64,000 nucleotides of DNA from Pseudomonas endophytica (GTDB taxonomy: Bacteria > Pseudomonadota > Gammaproteobacteria > Pseudomonadales > Pseudomonadaceae), in the NCBI RefSeq assembly GCF_001411475.1, contig NZ_LLWH01000002.1:1-64000 (forward strand), written 5' to 3'. This document shows, in pieces, positions 16,473-25,982 of the stretch; within the stretch, counting starts at the first letter, position 1, and each line of letters starts with the position of its first letter. Under the pieces are notes generated by a model, which saw only the letters and a list, made by a program, of their open reading frames with translations, was not told where the DNA came from and ran no database searches. The position numbers and the translations under genes are program-made.

Positions 16473-17630
16473 ATGGCAACGCTCGAGCTTCGTAACGTAA
16501 ACAAGACCTATGGTGCTGGTTTGCCAGACACCCTTAAAAACATCGAGCTGTCGATCAAAGACGGCGAGTTTTTGATTCTGGTAGGGCCTTCGGGCTGTGG
16601 TAAGTCGACCTTAATGAACTGCATCGCGGGTCTGGAGAACATCACGGGTGGCGCGATCATGATTGATGATCAAGACGTCAGTGGCATGAGCCCCAAAGAC
16701 CGCGACATTGCCATGGTGTTTCAGTCCTACGCGTTGTACCCGACCATGAGCGTGCGCGAGAACATCGAGTTCGGTCTTAAGATCCGCAAGATGCCGCAGT
16801 CGGCTATTGATGAGGAAGTCGCGCGGGTTGCCAAGTTATTGCAGATCGAGCACTTGCTCAATCGTAAGCCGGGCCAGTTGTCCGGCGGGCAACAGCAGCG
16901 GGTTGCGATGGGCCGTGCATTGGCGCGTCGGCCCAAGATCTATTTGTTCGATGAACCGCTCTCCAACCTCGACGCTAAATTACGGGTTGAGATGCGCACC
17001 GAAATGAAACTGATGCATCAGCGTCTGAAGACCACCACCGTTTATGTGACCCATGACCAGATTGAGGCCATGACCCTTGGTGACAAAGTCGCGGTGATGA
17101 AGGATGGGATCATCCAGCAATTCGGTACGCCCAAACAGATTTACAACGATCCGGCCAATCTGTTCGTCGCCAGCTTCATCGGTTCCCCCCCAATGAATTT
17201 CATTGGTCTACGCTTGAAGCGTCAAGACGGCCGGCTAATGGCCGTTCTAGACAGCGGGCAGGCACGTTGTGAGTTGCCGCTGGCGATGCAGGATGCAGGG
17301 CTTGAGGGCCGGGATGTCATCGTGGGGATTCGTCCCGAGCAGATCATAGTGGCTGGGCAAGAGGCCAATGGCCTGCCAACACTTCGCGCTGAAGTCACAG
17401 TGACCGAGCCCACGGGGCCGGATACGTTGGTCTTCGTACAGCTCAATGAGGTCAAGGTCTGTTGCCGACTGGCGCCAGATACCGCGCCGCAAGTGGGCGA
17501 AAGCCTGAACCTGCAGTTCGACCCAGCCAAAGTCCTGCTGTTTGATGCTCAGACAGGTGAGCGCTTGGGCGTTTCATTGCCTGCTCTGAATACCTTGGGC
17601 GATAACGTCGCCCAATTAAAGGGGCGCTAA
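16473..17630 (+). CDS. gtsD: Glucose ABC transporter ATP-binding protein
   Basis: Cytoplasmic ATPase of 385 residues of the MalK/UgpC class. Walker A GPSGCGKST (near 38-46), signature LSGGQQQR, Walker B YLFDEPLSNLDA and the switch His in VTHDQ are present. A C-terminal TOBE/regulatory domain (about 240-370) follows. It powers GtsBC. Confidence 0.95.
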   Translation: MATLELRNVNKTYGAGLPDTLKNIELSIKDGEFLILVGPSGCGKSTLMNCIAGLENITGGAIMIDDQDVSGMSPKDRDIAMVFQSYALYPTMSVRENIEFGLKIRKMPQSAIDEEVARVAKLLQIEHLLNRKPGQLSGGQQQRVAMGRALARRPKIYLFDEPLSNLDAKLRVEMRTEMKLMHQRLKTTTVYVTHDQIEAMTLGDKVAVMKDGIIQQFGTPKQIYNDPANLFVASFIGSPPMNFIGLRLKRQDGRLMAVLDSGQARCELPLAMQDAGLEGRDVIVGIRPEQIIVAGQEANGLPTLRAEVTVTEPTGPDTLVFVQLNEVKVCCRLAPDTAPQVGESLNLQFDPAKVLLFDAQTGERLGVSLPALNTLGDNVAQLKGR

Positions 17631-17698
17631 AGCTGCACTCAAGGACGCGTGTTGTTTCGAGCTAAAGAAGTTGTAAACCGCGTTAGATAAGAACAGTT

Positions 17699-17706
17699 AA
17701 TAACAA
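17699..17706 (+). promoter_or_regulatory. Crc/Hfq-type CA motif before oprB
   Basis: AATAACAA lies just upstream of the GACGAGG ribosome binding site of oprB, matching AAnAAnAA. Confidence 0.55.
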
Positions 17707-17723
17707 AAGACGAGGATTTAGGG

Positions 17724-19073
17724 ATGACAACGCGACACGGCAATACCCGATTAATCTGCCAACTGTCAGCGGCGGCCGTGCTGGTCATGTCTGCGAATGC
17801 GATGGCAGACGATGCTTTCAGTGCCGACTCAAAATGGATGACCGGAGACTGGGGAGGGGAGCGGACCAAGCTCATTGATCAGGGGATCGACATCAAGGCC
17901 GACTATGTGGGTGAAGTAGGCGCGAACCTGCATGGCGGCTACAACCACAACAAGACGGCGCGCTACAGCGACCAGTTTGGCTTGGGCGTGGCCTTAGACC
18001 TTCAAAAGCTGTGGGGCTGGGATAACACCCAAGCCAAGATCCAGCTCACAAACCGAAATGGTGAGAACATTTCCAATGACCGTGTAGGCGATCCGCGTGC
18101 CGGTACGTTGAGTTCGTCTCAAGAAGTCTACGGCCGTGGGCACATGGTGCGACTGACCCAGTTGTACATTCAGCATCAGTTCCTCGACGGCAAGCTGGAT
18201 GTCAAAGCGGGTTACTTTGGTGAAGGCGAAGACTTCAACACCTTCCCGTGTGACTTCCAAAACCTGGCGTTCTGCGGTTCTCAGGTGGGTAACTGGGCGA
18301 CCAATATTTGGTACAACTGGCCGGTTAGCCAAGCGGCTCTACGGGTGAAATACAACATCACGCCGGAGTTCTATGCGCAGATCGGTGCGTACAACCAAAA
18401 CCCTTCCCAGTTAGAACATGGTAACGGCTTCAAACTCAGCGGCAGTGGCACCAAAGGTACGGTTTTGCCCGTCGAACTGGTCTGGTCGCCTCAGGTTAAC
18501 AACCTACCAGGCGCATACCGCGTCGGTTACTCCCAGCGCCCGGCACCTGCGGCTGACCTGCGCGAAGACATCAATGGCCAAGACGCTGCCAGCACGGGGC
18601 AGAGTTACCGCGTGCACGACAGCAAGCACGGTTACTGGTTGGTTGTGCAACAGCAACTCACCAGCCACAACGGTGATGCGTCGCGCGGTCTGAACGTAGC
18701 AGCTAATGCGACGTTCCATGACAAAGCCACCAACATCGTCGACAACTATCAATCGCTGATGTTTGTGTACAAAGGCCCGTTCGATGCGCGTCCCAAAGAT
18801 GACATCGGCATTGGCTTTGCGCGCATTCATGTCAACGATCAAGTGAAGAAAAACGCTGAACTGGCCAACGCTGCCAATAATGTCTCTAACTTCGACAACA
18901 CGTTATACGCGCCACTGCGCAATACCGAGTACAACTACGAACTTAACTACGGCATCCACGTGACCAATTGGCTGACCGTGCGTCCCAACTTGCAGTACAT
19001 CACTCACCCAGGTGGCGTGGACAAAGTCGACAACGCGCTGGTAGCTGGCTTAAAAATTCAGTCGGTGTTCTAA
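17724..19073 (+). CDS. oprB: Carbohydrate-selective outer-membrane porin OprB
   Basis: Outer-membrane glucose porin of 449 residues. It has a signal peptide (SAAAVLVMSANAMA, cleaved near residue 29), the family start WMTGDWGGERTKL, alternating beta strands and a C-terminal phenylalanine (KIQSVF). It lies about 90 bp after gtsD, as the last gene of the glucose uptake operon, and is followed by a strong terminator. It admits glucose to the periplasm for GtsA. Confidence 0.95.
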   Translation: MTTRHGNTRLICQLSAAAVLVMSANAMADDAFSADSKWMTGDWGGERTKLIDQGIDIKADYVGEVGANLHGGYNHNKTARYSDQFGLGVALDLQKLWGWDNTQAKIQLTNRNGENISNDRVGDPRAGTLSSSQEVYGRGHMVRLTQLYIQHQFLDGKLDVKAGYFGEGEDFNTFPCDFQNLAFCGSQVGNWATNIWYNWPVSQAALRVKYNITPEFYAQIGAYNQNPSQLEHGNGFKLSGSGTKGTVLPVELVWSPQVNNLPGAYRVGYSQRPAPAADLREDINGQDAASTGQSYRVHDSKHGYWLVVQQQLTSHNGDASRGLNVAANATFHDKATNIVDNYQSLMFVYKGPFDARPKDDIGIGFARIHVNDQVKKNAELANAANNVSNFDNTLYAPLRNTEYNYELNYGIHVTNWLTVRPNLQYITHPGGVDKVDNALVAGLKIQSVF

Positions 19074-19110
19074 GGTTGTTGCGATAAGCTCATCGGGTTG
19101 TGCGTAATAT

Positions 19111-19140
19111 CCGGATAGCCTGTGCTATCCGGTTTTTTTT
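19111..19140 (+). terminator. Terminator of the gts-oprB operon
   Basis: Perfect 9-bp stem CCGGATAGC/GCTATCCGG with a CTGT loop, followed by eight T residues. Confidence 0.92.
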
Positions 19141-19214
19141 GGGGTGTGGCGTCTTTGTTGCAACTGAGCCAGCTCCCAAAGGGTTGGGCGACATGATTTT
19201 CAGGACTGTGGGAC

Positions 19215-20078
19215 ATGCATGAGCATCCGCTTCACCGTTTTTTCAAATCAAAGCGTGAGCAGCCGATTTTCCAGTGGGAGCGTTTTCAGCAGCGCGACGT
19301 ACTGGTGATCGACCATCCGCACTGTCAGGCTGTGTTCAGTCGTCAGGGTGCGCAATTGCTGCACTTCAAACCGACCGGGCAGAAGCCTTGGTTGTGGTGT
19401 GCGGCTAAATGGCCGCAGGTCGGTGCAATCCGTGGTGGGGTGCCGATTTTTTGGCCGTGGTATGGGCGTCATCCGAGCGAGAACGCTTGGCCGTCCCATG
19501 GTTGGGCGCGACTTATCGACTGGAAGCTACTGGACAGTAGCTCCGACGATGAGGGTGTGTCCCTGCACTGGCGTTTGCAGTTGTGTGATTGGCAGGTCGA
19601 CCTGCATGCGCGGCTTGGTGAAAGCTTGGACCTGCGTTTGAGCACCGAGCATCAAGACGATGAACCTTGCCAAGTGAGCCAGGCGTTGCGTGCGTATTGG
19701 CGTATTGGTGATGTCGGTGAGGTAGCGCTGTCTGGGCTAGATGGCGTGCAGGGTTACGATGAGTTAAACCGCGAAGCGTGCCAGCAACAAGGCGAACTCC
19801 GGGTCGCCGGTGGATGCCAGCGAGTGTTCAAGCATGAAGGCGAAATGCAACTTAACGATCACGCTTGGCGGCGGGCGTTGAGCATTGATACGGGCGAGCA
19901 TGCCAACACCGTGATCTGGCACCCCGGCAAGCGCCCCTTGCTGGGGGTGAGCTGGAGTGAGGTGATGGGCTTTGTGTGCGTTGAGTCTGCCAGCGCTGGC
20001 GCCCAGACCCAAAGCCTTGCCCCGGGCGAGCAAGCACACCTGAGCCTGCAAGCGCGGGCGGGGTTGTGTAACGCGTAA
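19215..20078 (+). CDS. D-hexose-6-phosphate mutarotase (YeaD-like)
   Basis: A 287-residue cytosolic aldose-1-epimerase-fold enzyme that interconverts anomers of glucose-6-phosphate, easing flow into Zwf. Family motifs include GGVPIFWPWYGRH with the substrate-binding arginine region, the active-site His in SHGWAR, and the C-terminal FVCVESA segment with the catalytic glutamate. It lies between oprB and hexR, as in P. putida. It sits downstream of the oprB terminator and is probably transcribed on its own or by read-through. Confidence 0.9.
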   Translation: MHEHPLHRFFKSKREQPIFQWERFQQRDVLVIDHPHCQAVFSRQGAQLLHFKPTGQKPWLWCAAKWPQVGAIRGGVPIFWPWYGRHPSENAWPSHGWARLIDWKLLDSSSDDEGVSLHWRLQLCDWQVDLHARLGESLDLRLSTEHQDDEPCQVSQALRAYWRIGDVGEVALSGLDGVQGYDELNREACQQQGELRVAGGCQRVFKHEGEMQLNDHAWRRALSIDTGEHANTVIWHPGKRPLLGVSWSEVMGFVCVESASAGAQTQSLAPGEQAHLSLQARAGLCNA

Positions 20079-20095
20079 TCAACAACCCCTCAATT

Positions 20096-20151
20096 GCTCG
20101 CGATCTTTTGATCTTTAACATCAAAAGATCGCAGCCTTCGTGCCTCGGCAG
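20096..20151. repeat. REP element downstream of the mutarotase gene
   Basis: Perfect stem CGATCTTTTGAT/ATCAAAAGATCG followed by the GCAGCCTTCG arm of the local REP family. Confidence 0.75.
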
Positions 20152-20201
20152 TCCACATTGCATGGGTAGTGGGGATGCAGGCAAGAATTTAGGCTGACCC
20201 C

Positions 20202-20261
20202 CGTAGGAGCTGCCGCAGGCTGCGTTCTTTTGATCTTTTAAAAGATCGCTCGCTCTTACAG
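20202..20261. repeat. REP element near the hexR 3' end
   Basis: GTAGGAGCTGCCGCAGGCTGCG arm, an inner GATCTTTT/AAAAGATC stem and an imperfect second arm ending TCTTACAG. It lies between the convergent mutarotase and hexR genes. Confidence 0.75.
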
Positions 20262-20277
20262 GTTTTATGCGAGCCGT

Positions 20278-21147
20278 TTAGTTGAATTCATCTCCCACCG
20301 GATAACGGCTGGCATTCAGGCTCTCTTTGATTTTGCGCAGGTGCGGCTGGAAATCCACGCCTCGACGCAAGGTCATGCCGGTGGCCAGCACATCGAGCAC
20401 CGTGAGCTGGATGATGCGCGAGGTCATCGGCATGTAGATGTCGGTGTCTTCGGGCAGCGGGATGTTCAAGCTCAGAGTACTGGCTTTGGCTAGCGGCGAA
20501 TCTTCAGCGGTCAGACCCAGCACGGACGCACCGTTGGCGCGGGCGATACGCGCCACTTCGACCAGCTCGCGGGTGCGTCCGGTGTACGAAATAATCACGA
20601 ATAACTCGCCGGTGTGCGCCACCGACGCAATCATGCGTTGCATCAGCACGTCGGCGTGGGCCGTGACCGCGAGGTTAAAGCGGAAAAACTTATGCTGAGC
20701 ATCCAGCGCTACCGGGGCTGAAGCGCCCAGGCCAAAAAAATGAATCTGACGCGCCTGGATCAATAAATCCACAGCGCGACTGATGAGGTTCGGGTCCAAG
20801 GCTTGGCAGGCGCTGTCCAGCGATGCAATGGCGCTGCCGAAAATCTTTTGTGTGTAGGCTGCCGGATTATCATCCGCCTCAACGGCTCGGCTTACGTAAG
20901 CAGCACCGCTGGCTAAACTCTGCGCCAGTTGCAGTTTTAACTCTGGGTAACCACTGACCCCAAACGAGCGGCAGAAGCGGTTGACGGTCGGCTCGCTGAC
21001 TGAAGCCGCCTGAGCCAGCGCAGCAATGCTGAACCGGGTCGCTTGCTGCGGGTTTTGAAGGATTATTTCAGCGACTTTGCGCTCGGCCTTATTCAGGTCT
21101 TCGAGGCGGCCCTTGATTTGTTCGAGTAAATTTCGCACGCGGTCCAT
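20278..21147 (-). CDS. hexR: HexR transcriptional repressor of central sugar metabolism
   Basis: RpiR-family repressor of 289 residues. The N-terminal helix-turn-helix (about 1-80, [22 protein letters not shown]) binds TTGT-N7/8-ACAA sites. The C-terminal SIS sugar-phosphate domain (about 125-260, [12 protein letters not shown] and SYTGRTRE) binds 2-keto-3-deoxy-6-phosphogluconate in known homologues, releasing DNA. It is divergent from zwf, and operators are visible at gap/edd and, less exactly, before zwf. AAGGA precedes the ATG. Confidence 0.95.
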   Translation of the reverse strand: MDRVRNLLEQIKGRLEDLNKAERKVAEIILQNPQQATRFSIAALAQAASVSEPTVNRFCRSFGVSGYPELKLQLAQSLASGAAYVSRAVEADDNPAAYTQKIFGSAIASLDSACQALDPNLISRAVDLLIQARQIHFFGLGASAPVALDAQHKFFRFNLAVTAHADVLMQRMIASVAHTGELFVIISYTGRTRELVEVARIARANGASVLGLTAEDSPLAKASTLSLNIPLPEDTDIYMPMTSRIIQLTVLDVLATGMTLRRGVDFQPHLRKIKESLNASRYPVGDEFN

Positions 21148-21260
21148 TTATGTTCCTTGGTTCGGCGATGCATTAACCGTGCTAAAGCGATTCGTGAGGT
21201 GGCCTATCCTACTGATGGGCTGAGATGACCACTAGCGGGAATCTGTATTTAGAGAAAATG

Positions 21261-21275
21261 TTGTGTTTATTACTA
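21261..21275. promoter_or_regulatory. Probable HexR site before zwf
   Basis: TTGT-N7-ACTA, one base from the TTGT-N7-ACAA pattern, in the hexR/zwf divergent region about 70 bp before zwf. HexR control of zwf is established in Pseudomonas; the exact site is inferred. Confidence 0.5.
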
Positions 21276-21329
21276 CATTTTTCCTTGAGTGATGCCTTGA
21301 AAAAAGGTATTTGTAGCTTAACTTGATAA

Positions 21330-21337
21330 AAGAACAA
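21330..21337 (+). promoter_or_regulatory. Crc/Hfq-type CA motif at the zwf start
   Basis: AAGAACAA, 5 bases before the zwf ATG, in the place where a Shine-Dalgarno sequence would normally sit; no GGAG is visible. Confidence 0.5.
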
Positions 21338-21342
21338 ACATC

Positions 21343-22812
21343 ATGTCTTTGATTACGGTTGAACCGTGCACCTTTGCCTTGTTCGGCGCCTTGGGCGATC
21401 TGGCCTTGCGCAAACTGTTCCCTGCCTTATACCAACTGGACCGCGCGGGTTTGCTACATGCCGACACGCGCATTCTGGCGCTGGCGCGTGAGCCCGGTGA
21501 TGCCCCGGCACACTTGGCGAACATTCAAAGCCACTTGCGCCGGTATGTCAGTGCCAAGGAGATCGAAGATCAAGCGCTAACACGTTTTCTAGCGCGCTTG
21601 AGTTATCTGCATGTGGATTTTCTCAAGGCCGATGATTATCTGCCGCTGGCTGAAATTGCCGGGACGCAACAGCGCCTTATCGCCTACTTCGCCACTCCGG
21701 CAGCGGTCTACGGTGCTATTTGCGAGAACTTGTCCAAGGTCGGCTTGGCTGACAACACCCGCGTGGTGCTTGAAAAACCGATCGGTTCGGACCTCGAGTC
21801 CTCACGCAAGGTTAACGACGCGGTGGCGCAGTTCTTCCCCGAGAACCGCACCTATCGCATCGACCACTACTTGGGCAAAGAAACCGTACAAAACCTGATT
21901 GCTCTGCGCTTTGCCAACAGCCTGTTTGAAACCCAGTGGAACCAACGTTACATCTCCCACGTTGAAATCACCGTGGCCGAGAAAGTCGGTATTGAAGGGC
22001 GCTGGGGGTACTTCGACAAGGCAGGGCAACTGCGCGACATGATTCAAAACCACTTGTTGCAGTTGCTGTGCTTGATCGCCATGGACCCGCCTGCGGACTT
22101 GTCGGCAGACAGCATTCGTGACGAGAAAGTTAAAGTGCTCAAAGCCTTGGCGCCGATCAGTGCTGAAGGTTTGACCACCCAAGTGGTTCGTGGCCAATAC
22201 ATTGCAGGCTACAGTGAGGGCCAGTCGGTGCCGGGTTACTTGGAAGAAGACAACTCCAATACCCAAAGCGACACTGAAACCTTCGTCGCGCTGCGCGCAG
22301 ATATCCGCAACTGGCGTTGGGCGGGTGTGCCTTTTTACCTGCGTACCGGCAAGCGCATGCCGCAGAAGCTATCGCAGATCGTGATCCACTTTAAAGAACC
22401 GTCGCATTACATTTTCGCCCCTGAACAGCGTTTGCAAATCGGCAACAAACTGATCATCCGTTTGCAGCCTGACGAAGGTATTTCCTTGCGTGTAATGACC
22501 AAGGATCAGGGGTTGGATAAAGGCATGCACCTGCGCAGCGGCCCGCTGCAATTGAACTTCTCCGACACCTATCACAGTGAACGCATCCCTGATGCTTATG
22601 AGCGTCTGCTGCTCGAAGTGATGCGCGGCAACCAGAACCTGTTTGTACGTAAAGATGAAATTGAAGCGGCATGGACATGGTGCGACCAATTGATCGCGGG
22701 CTGGAAAAAGTCCGGTGATATGCCTAAGCCTTACGCGGCGGGTTCTTGGGGGCCAATGAGCTCCATTGCACTGATTACACGAGACGGGAGGTCTTGGTAT
22801 GGCGATATCTGA
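21343..22812 (+). CDS. zwf: Glucose-6-phosphate 1-dehydrogenase
   Basis: Oxidises glucose-6-phosphate to 6-phosphogluconolactone with NAD(P). The 489 residues are full length. The nucleotide-binding start reads [19 protein letters not shown] (GxxGDLA type), and the active-site RIDHYLGKE with its catalytic histidine is present. The usual Shine-Dalgarno is replaced by an A-rich stretch, suggesting translational control. The end overlaps pgl by 14 bp. This is the head of the zwf-pgl-eda operon opposite hexR. Confidence 0.97.
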   Translation: MSLITVEPCTFALFGALGDLALRKLFPALYQLDRAGLLHADTRILALAREPGDAPAHLANIQSHLRRYVSAKEIEDQALTRFLARLSYLHVDFLKADDYLPLAEIAGTQQRLIAYFATPAAVYGAICENLSKVGLADNTRVVLEKPIGSDLESSRKVNDAVAQFFPENRTYRIDHYLGKETVQNLIALRFANSLFETQWNQRYISHVEITVAEKVGIEGRWGYFDKAGQLRDMIQNHLLQLLCLIAMDPPADLSADSIRDEKVKVLKALAPISAEGLTTQVVRGQYIAGYSEGQSVPGYLEEDNSNTQSDTETFVALRADIRNWRWAGVPFYLRTGKRMPQKLSQIVIHFKEPSHYIFAPEQRLQIGNKLIIRLQPDEGISLRVMTKDQGLDKGMHLRSGPLQLNFSDTYHSERIPDAYERLLLEVMRGNQNLFVRKDEIEAAWTWCDQLIAGWKKSGDMPKPYAAGSWGPMSSIALITRDGRSWYGDI

Positions 22813-23512
22813 TTTGAAACTGCCTGAGGGCGTTACTGCGCACACCTTTAAGAGCCCGGTAATACTGGCCGAGGGTTTGGCGCTCAGAGTGGCCGAGCAA
22901 TTGAACGACGCCATTACCCAGCAAGGCTCTGCGACGTTAGTGGTGTCTGGTGGTCGCAGCCCGGTGGCGTTTTTTCAGAGCCTGATTAAACACCCTGTGG
23001 ACTGGTTGAAAGTAACGATCAGCCTTGCTGATGAGCGTTGGGTGCCGGTGGAACATGCCGACAGCAATGCCGGTTTGCTGAAAAAACATCTGCTCCAAGG
23101 CCCGGCCGCCAAAGCGCGCTTCATCGGTTTGTACAACGTTGCTGCCAGCCTCGAGGCGGCCGCCGAGCAAGCGGATCACACCTTGGCTGAGTTACCGCCC
23201 ATCGACGTTTTGATTTTAGGCATGGGCGATGACGGGCACACCGCTTCGTTGTTTCCAAACAGCCCACATCTACTCGAAGCGTTGAACCCGGACGATGCCC
23301 GTCGTTGCTGGCCGATGCTGGCCCCGACCGTGCCGCACCAACGTTTGAGCATGAGCCGCAGTCTGTTGGCGAGCGCCAAGCATACGGTGCTGTCGATACA
23401 AGGTCAGGCCAAATTAAACACCCTTAGCGATGCGCTGGGAGGCACCGACATTGCCGCCTTGCCGATTCGTGCCTTTTTGCAACCTACGTTAGAGATTTAC
23501 TGGTGCCCATGA
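22799..23512 (+). CDS. pgl: 6-phosphogluconolactonase
   Basis: Hydrolyses 6-phosphogluconolactone to 6-phosphogluconate. It has 237 residues of the NagB/DevB fold, with [12 protein letters not shown] near residues 43-54, the DERWVP motif, and [12 protein letters not shown]. The start overlaps the end of zwf by 14 bp with GGGAGG upstream, so translation is coupled. Confidence 0.95.
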   Translation: MAISDLKLPEGVTAHTFKSPVILAEGLALRVAEQLNDAITQQGSATLVVSGGRSPVAFFQSLIKHPVDWLKVTISLADERWVPVEHADSNAGLLKKHLLQGPAAKARFIGLYNVAASLEAAAEQADHTLAELPPIDVLILGMGDDGHTASLFPNSPHLLEALNPDDARRCWPMLAPTVPHQRLSMSRSLLASAKHTVLSIQGQAKLNTLSDALGGTDIAALPIRAFLQPTLEIYWCP

Positions 23513-23529
23513 GCCAAGGATCAGCTGCC

Positions 23530-24195
23530 ATGACAACACGCATTGCCAACGTCTCAATGGCGGAAAAAGTCGCCCTGATCGACGAGTTGTGCGCTAAAGC
23601 GCGCATTCTGCCGGTGATTACCATTGCGCGTAAGCAGGACATTTTGCCGTTGGCCGATGCGCTGGCGGCCGGTGGCCTGACCGCTCTGGAAGTCACCTTA
23701 CGTTCGGAGTTTGGCCTAGATGCTATCCGTGTATTGCGTGATCAACGTCCTGAGCTGGTCACTGGCGCAGGCACTATTTTGGATCGCTCTATGTTGGCGG
23801 CTGCCGAAGCTGCCGGCTCGCAATTTATCGTCACGCCGGGCATTACCCGCGACCTGCTTGAAGCCAGTGTCGGCAGCGACATCCCACTGTTGCCGGGCAT
23901 CAGCAACGCTTCCGGGATCATGGAAGGCTATGGTCTGGGCTATCGACGTTTCAAACTGTTCCCGGCTGAAGTCAGTGGTGGCGTTGCAGCGATCAAAGCG
24001 CTGGGCGGACCCTTTGGCGAAGTGAAGTTCTGCCCAACGGGTGGCGTGGGGCCAGCCAATATCCGCAACTATATGGCGCTGAAAAACGTGATGTGCGTAG
24101 GCGGTAGCTGGATGCTCGACAGTGAGTGGATCAAAAACGGTGATTGGTCGCGTATCCAAGAGTGCACAGCTGAGGCGCTGGCATTGCTGGGTTGA
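23530..24195 (+). CDS. eda: 2-keto-3-deoxy-6-phosphogluconate (KDPG) aldolase
   Basis: Class I aldolase of 221 residues that splits KDPG into pyruvate and glyceraldehyde-3-phosphate, the last Entner-Doudoroff step. The catalytic Glu region LEVTLRS and the Schiff-base Lys in RRFKLFPAE are present, with the phosphate site KFCPTGG. Upstream in-frame ATGs exist at 23503 and 23512, overlapping pgl. I chose 23530 because CCAAGGA lies 9 nt before it and homologues start there. Confidence 0.94.
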   Translation: MTTRIANVSMAEKVALIDELCAKARILPVITIARKQDILPLADALAAGGLTALEVTLRSEFGLDAIRVLRDQRPELVTGAGTILDRSMLAAAEAAGSQFIVTPGITRDLLEASVGSDIPLLPGISNASGIMEGYGLGYRRFKLFPAEVSGGVAAIKALGGPFGEVKFCPTGGVGPANIRNYMALKNVMCVGGSWMLDSEWIKNGDWSRIQECTAEALALLG

Positions 24196-24234
24196 TCAGC
24201 GAGTAACAAATTTGTTGTGTGTTCTACGGTTTTT

Positions 24235-24263
24235 GGTGCGCTTGGTCGGCGCACCTTTTTTTT
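24235..24263 (+). terminator. Terminator of the zwf-pgl-eda operon
   Basis: 7-bp stem GGTGCGC/GCGCACC with a 7-base loop, then eight T residues. Confidence 0.9.
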
Positions 24264-24310
24264 GCCTGGCCTTTGATAGCGCGTATGTCAAAAACAAGCT
24301 GGATCGATAT

Positions 24311-24341
24311 CAAAAGATCGCAGCCTGCGGCAGCTCCTACG
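24311..24341. repeat. REP element, single arm
   Basis: AAAAGATCGCAGCCTGCGGC continuing into AGCTCCTACG; lies between the convergent eda and DUF3820 genes. Confidence 0.7.
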
Positions 24342-24388
24342 GGGTATTCCGAGGTTGGCTTTTAGAGCTGGAATATAAATAAGTCACC

Positions 24389-24461
24389 TGTAGGAGCTGC
24401 CGAGGTACGAAGGCTGCGATCTTTTAAGATCAAAAGATCGCAGCCTTCGGCAGCTCCTACA
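24389..24461. repeat. REP element, nearly perfect paired arms
   Basis: TGTAGGAGCTGCCGA arm and the matching TCGGCAGCTCCTACA arm enclose AAGGCTGCGATCTTTT/AAAAGATCGCAGCCTT. This is the most symmetrical copy in the window. Confidence 0.85.
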
Positions 24462-24477
24462 CGGTCATTTTGTGGTG

Positions 24478-24714
24478 TTAATGGCGAGGTTTGGGTTTCC
24501 CATGTTTAGCCCGCAATGGGTCGAGCAGATCTGAGAGTCCGTTATGGTCAATCTCTTGCATCAGCGCCAACAAACCCCCGAGTTCGCCGTTTGGGAAGCC
24601 TTCACGTGCAAACCAGTTCAGGTATTGGCCGGGCAGGTCGGCAATGATTCGGCCTTTGTATTTGCCGAATGGCATTTCTCGGGTGACCAGCAGTTCGAGT
24701 TTCTCGGGGTTCAT
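24478..24714 (-). CDS. DUF3820 family protein
   Basis: A 78-residue soluble protein with the DUF3820 pattern MPFGKYKGRIIADLPGQYLNWF (residues 14-35) and a basic C-terminus (HGKPKPRH). Homologues in Pseudomonas are sometimes called putative quorum-sensing-regulated virulence factors, but the molecular role is unknown. Convergent with eda, with two REP elements between. Confidence 0.88.
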   Translation of the reverse strand: MNPEKLELLVTREMPFGKYKGRIIADLPGQYLNWFAREGFPNGELGGLLALMQEIDHNGLSDLLDPLRAKHGKPKPRH

Positions 24715-24864
24715 TCAGTGGCCTTGGGTGTCTACGGCAGTAATATGAAAAATACAGGCATTTTGCATGCAGGCCAAATGACAGTTCATGCAAAAAAACC
24801 GGATGCGGATTTTTGTGTATTTGTTAACTAATTGTTTTTAAAGGATTTATTTATTATTAAAAGC

Positions 24865-24880
24865 TGGCACGAGGACTGCA
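24865..24880 (+). promoter_or_regulatory. Candidate sigma-54 (-24/-12) promoter
   Basis: TGGCACGAGGACTGCA fits the RpoN consensus TGGCAC-N5-TTGCA with one mismatch. The invariant GG (24866-24867) and GC (24878-24879) are exactly 10 bases apart. The start codon of the next gene is 41 bases downstream. Confidence 0.6.
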
Positions 24881-24921
24881 ATCATTAATGCACGATCCTC
24901 AACTCAGCAAGGAATTGAAAA

Positions 24922-25389
24922 ATGACTGACCTCAACAAAGAAGCCATCTCTGTTCTGAACGATCTGATCGAAACCAGCAAAGATGGTCAGGAAGGCTTCA
25001 AGACTTGCGCCGAAGATATCAAGAACCCAGAGCTTAAAGCGCTATTTGTAAAGCGCTCCGCTGACTGCGGCACCGCTGCCACAGAACTGCAGGCCGAAGT
25101 GCGTAAGTTGGGTGGCGATCCAGAGACCAGCACCAGCGTCTCGGGCGATCTGCACCGCCGCTGGGTCGACGTGAAGTCGATCTTTACCGGTAAAGATGAA
25201 GAGGCGGTGCTCAACGAAGCTGAGCGCGGTGAAGATCATGCGCTGAAGGCATACAAAGAGGCGCTGGAAAAAATCTCCAAGCACAACTTGGTAGGCATTC
25301 GCGACGTGGTTGAACGTCAGTACCTGAACGTGCAGCGTAACCACGACCAAGTTAAGGCTCTGCGTAATCAAGCTCGTGACCGTGCTTAA
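24922..25389 (+). CDS. PA2169-family four-helix-bundle protein (DUF2383)
   Basis: A 155-residue ferritin-like helical bundle, predicted soluble, with heptad-like acidic/basic helices throughout and family features such as LNDLIETSKDGQEGF near residues 10-24. Members are stress or stationary-phase proteins of unknown biochemical function. AAGGAATTGAAAA precedes the ATG. A probable sigma-54 promoter lies upstream and a bidirectional terminator downstream, so it is a single-gene unit. Confidence 0.88.
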   Translation: MTDLNKEAISVLNDLIETSKDGQEGFKTCAEDIKNPELKALFVKRSADCGTAATELQAEVRKLGGDPETSTSVSGDLHRRWVDVKSIFTGKDEEAVLNEAERGEDHALKAYKEALEKISKHNLVGIRDVVERQYLNVQRNHDQVKALRNQARDRA

Positions 25390-25402
25390 ACGCTCTAGAG
25401 TT

Positions 25403-25432
25403 AAAAAAACGCCGGCTAGCCGGCGTTTTTTT
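25403..25432. terminator. Bidirectional terminator
   Basis: A perfect 30-bp palindrome: seven A, stem ACGCCGGCT/AGCCGGCGT, seven T. It serves both convergent neighbours (the four-helix gene and phaJ). Confidence 0.93.
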
Positions 25433-25437
25433 ATGGG

Positions 25438-25908
25438 TTAGCCAATGCTAATCGCAGGTAACGCTGTGAGGGTCACGGTTTGCTGCTTACGCGGCGCAAT
25501 GATCTCGGCTTCGCCATCAACCACGATTTCTTCGCGTTGGTTGAACACGCGGGTTGCAATACGCACGCGAAACTTAGGCAGCTTTTCCAGAATTTCAAGA
25601 CGCACGGTGAGGGTGTCACCTATTTTTACCGGCTTCTGAAAGCTCATTTGTTGACCGACATAAATAGTGCCCGGCCCAGGCAGTTCGCAGGCCACGGCCG
25701 CGCTGATCAGTGCACCGCTGAACATGCCGTGGGCAATACGCTCTTTGAACATAGTGGCGGCTGCAAACTCAGGATCAAGATGCACCGGGTTATGGTCGCC
25801 AGACATGGCCGCAAAAAGCTGAATATCACGCTCTTCGACGTTTTTACTGTAGCTGGCAGTCTGGCCGACTTCGAGATCTTCGTACGGGGTGTTGGTAACC
25901 TGGGTCAT
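25438..25908 (-). CDS. phaJ: (R)-specific enoyl-CoA hydratase, MaoC family (PhaJ1-like)
   Basis: Hot-dog-fold hydratase of 156 residues that makes (R)-3-hydroxyacyl-CoA from trans-2-enoyl-CoA, linking fatty-acid oxidation to polyhydroxyalkanoate synthesis. The catalytic Asp-His motif is visible in MSGDHNPVHLD (about 35-45), followed by RIAHGMFSGALIS. The sequence and neighbourhood (lipase, fadD pair) match P. aeruginosa PhaJ1. It is downstream of the lipase gene by 74 bp on the same strand. Confidence 0.9.
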   Translation of the reverse strand: MTQVTNTPYEDLEVGQTASYSKNVEERDIQLFAAMSGDHNPVHLDPEFAAATMFKERIAHGMFSGALISAAVACELPGPGTIYVGQQMSFQKPVKIGDTLTVRLEILEKLPKFRVRIATRVFNQREEIVVDGEAEIIAPRKQQTVTLTALPAISIG

Positions 25909-25982
25909 CTAGCACGTGTCCTGTGACGGGTGATTGGTTTAAGGTTTTGATTTTAAAGTCTTTTCTAAAGTCTGTGGCGCGC

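Noticed and set aside
24211-24222. AACAAATTTGTT palindrome after eda as a HexR site
   Set aside because: The half-sites are in the inverse order (ACAA then TTGT), and it lies in the 3' region just before the terminator.
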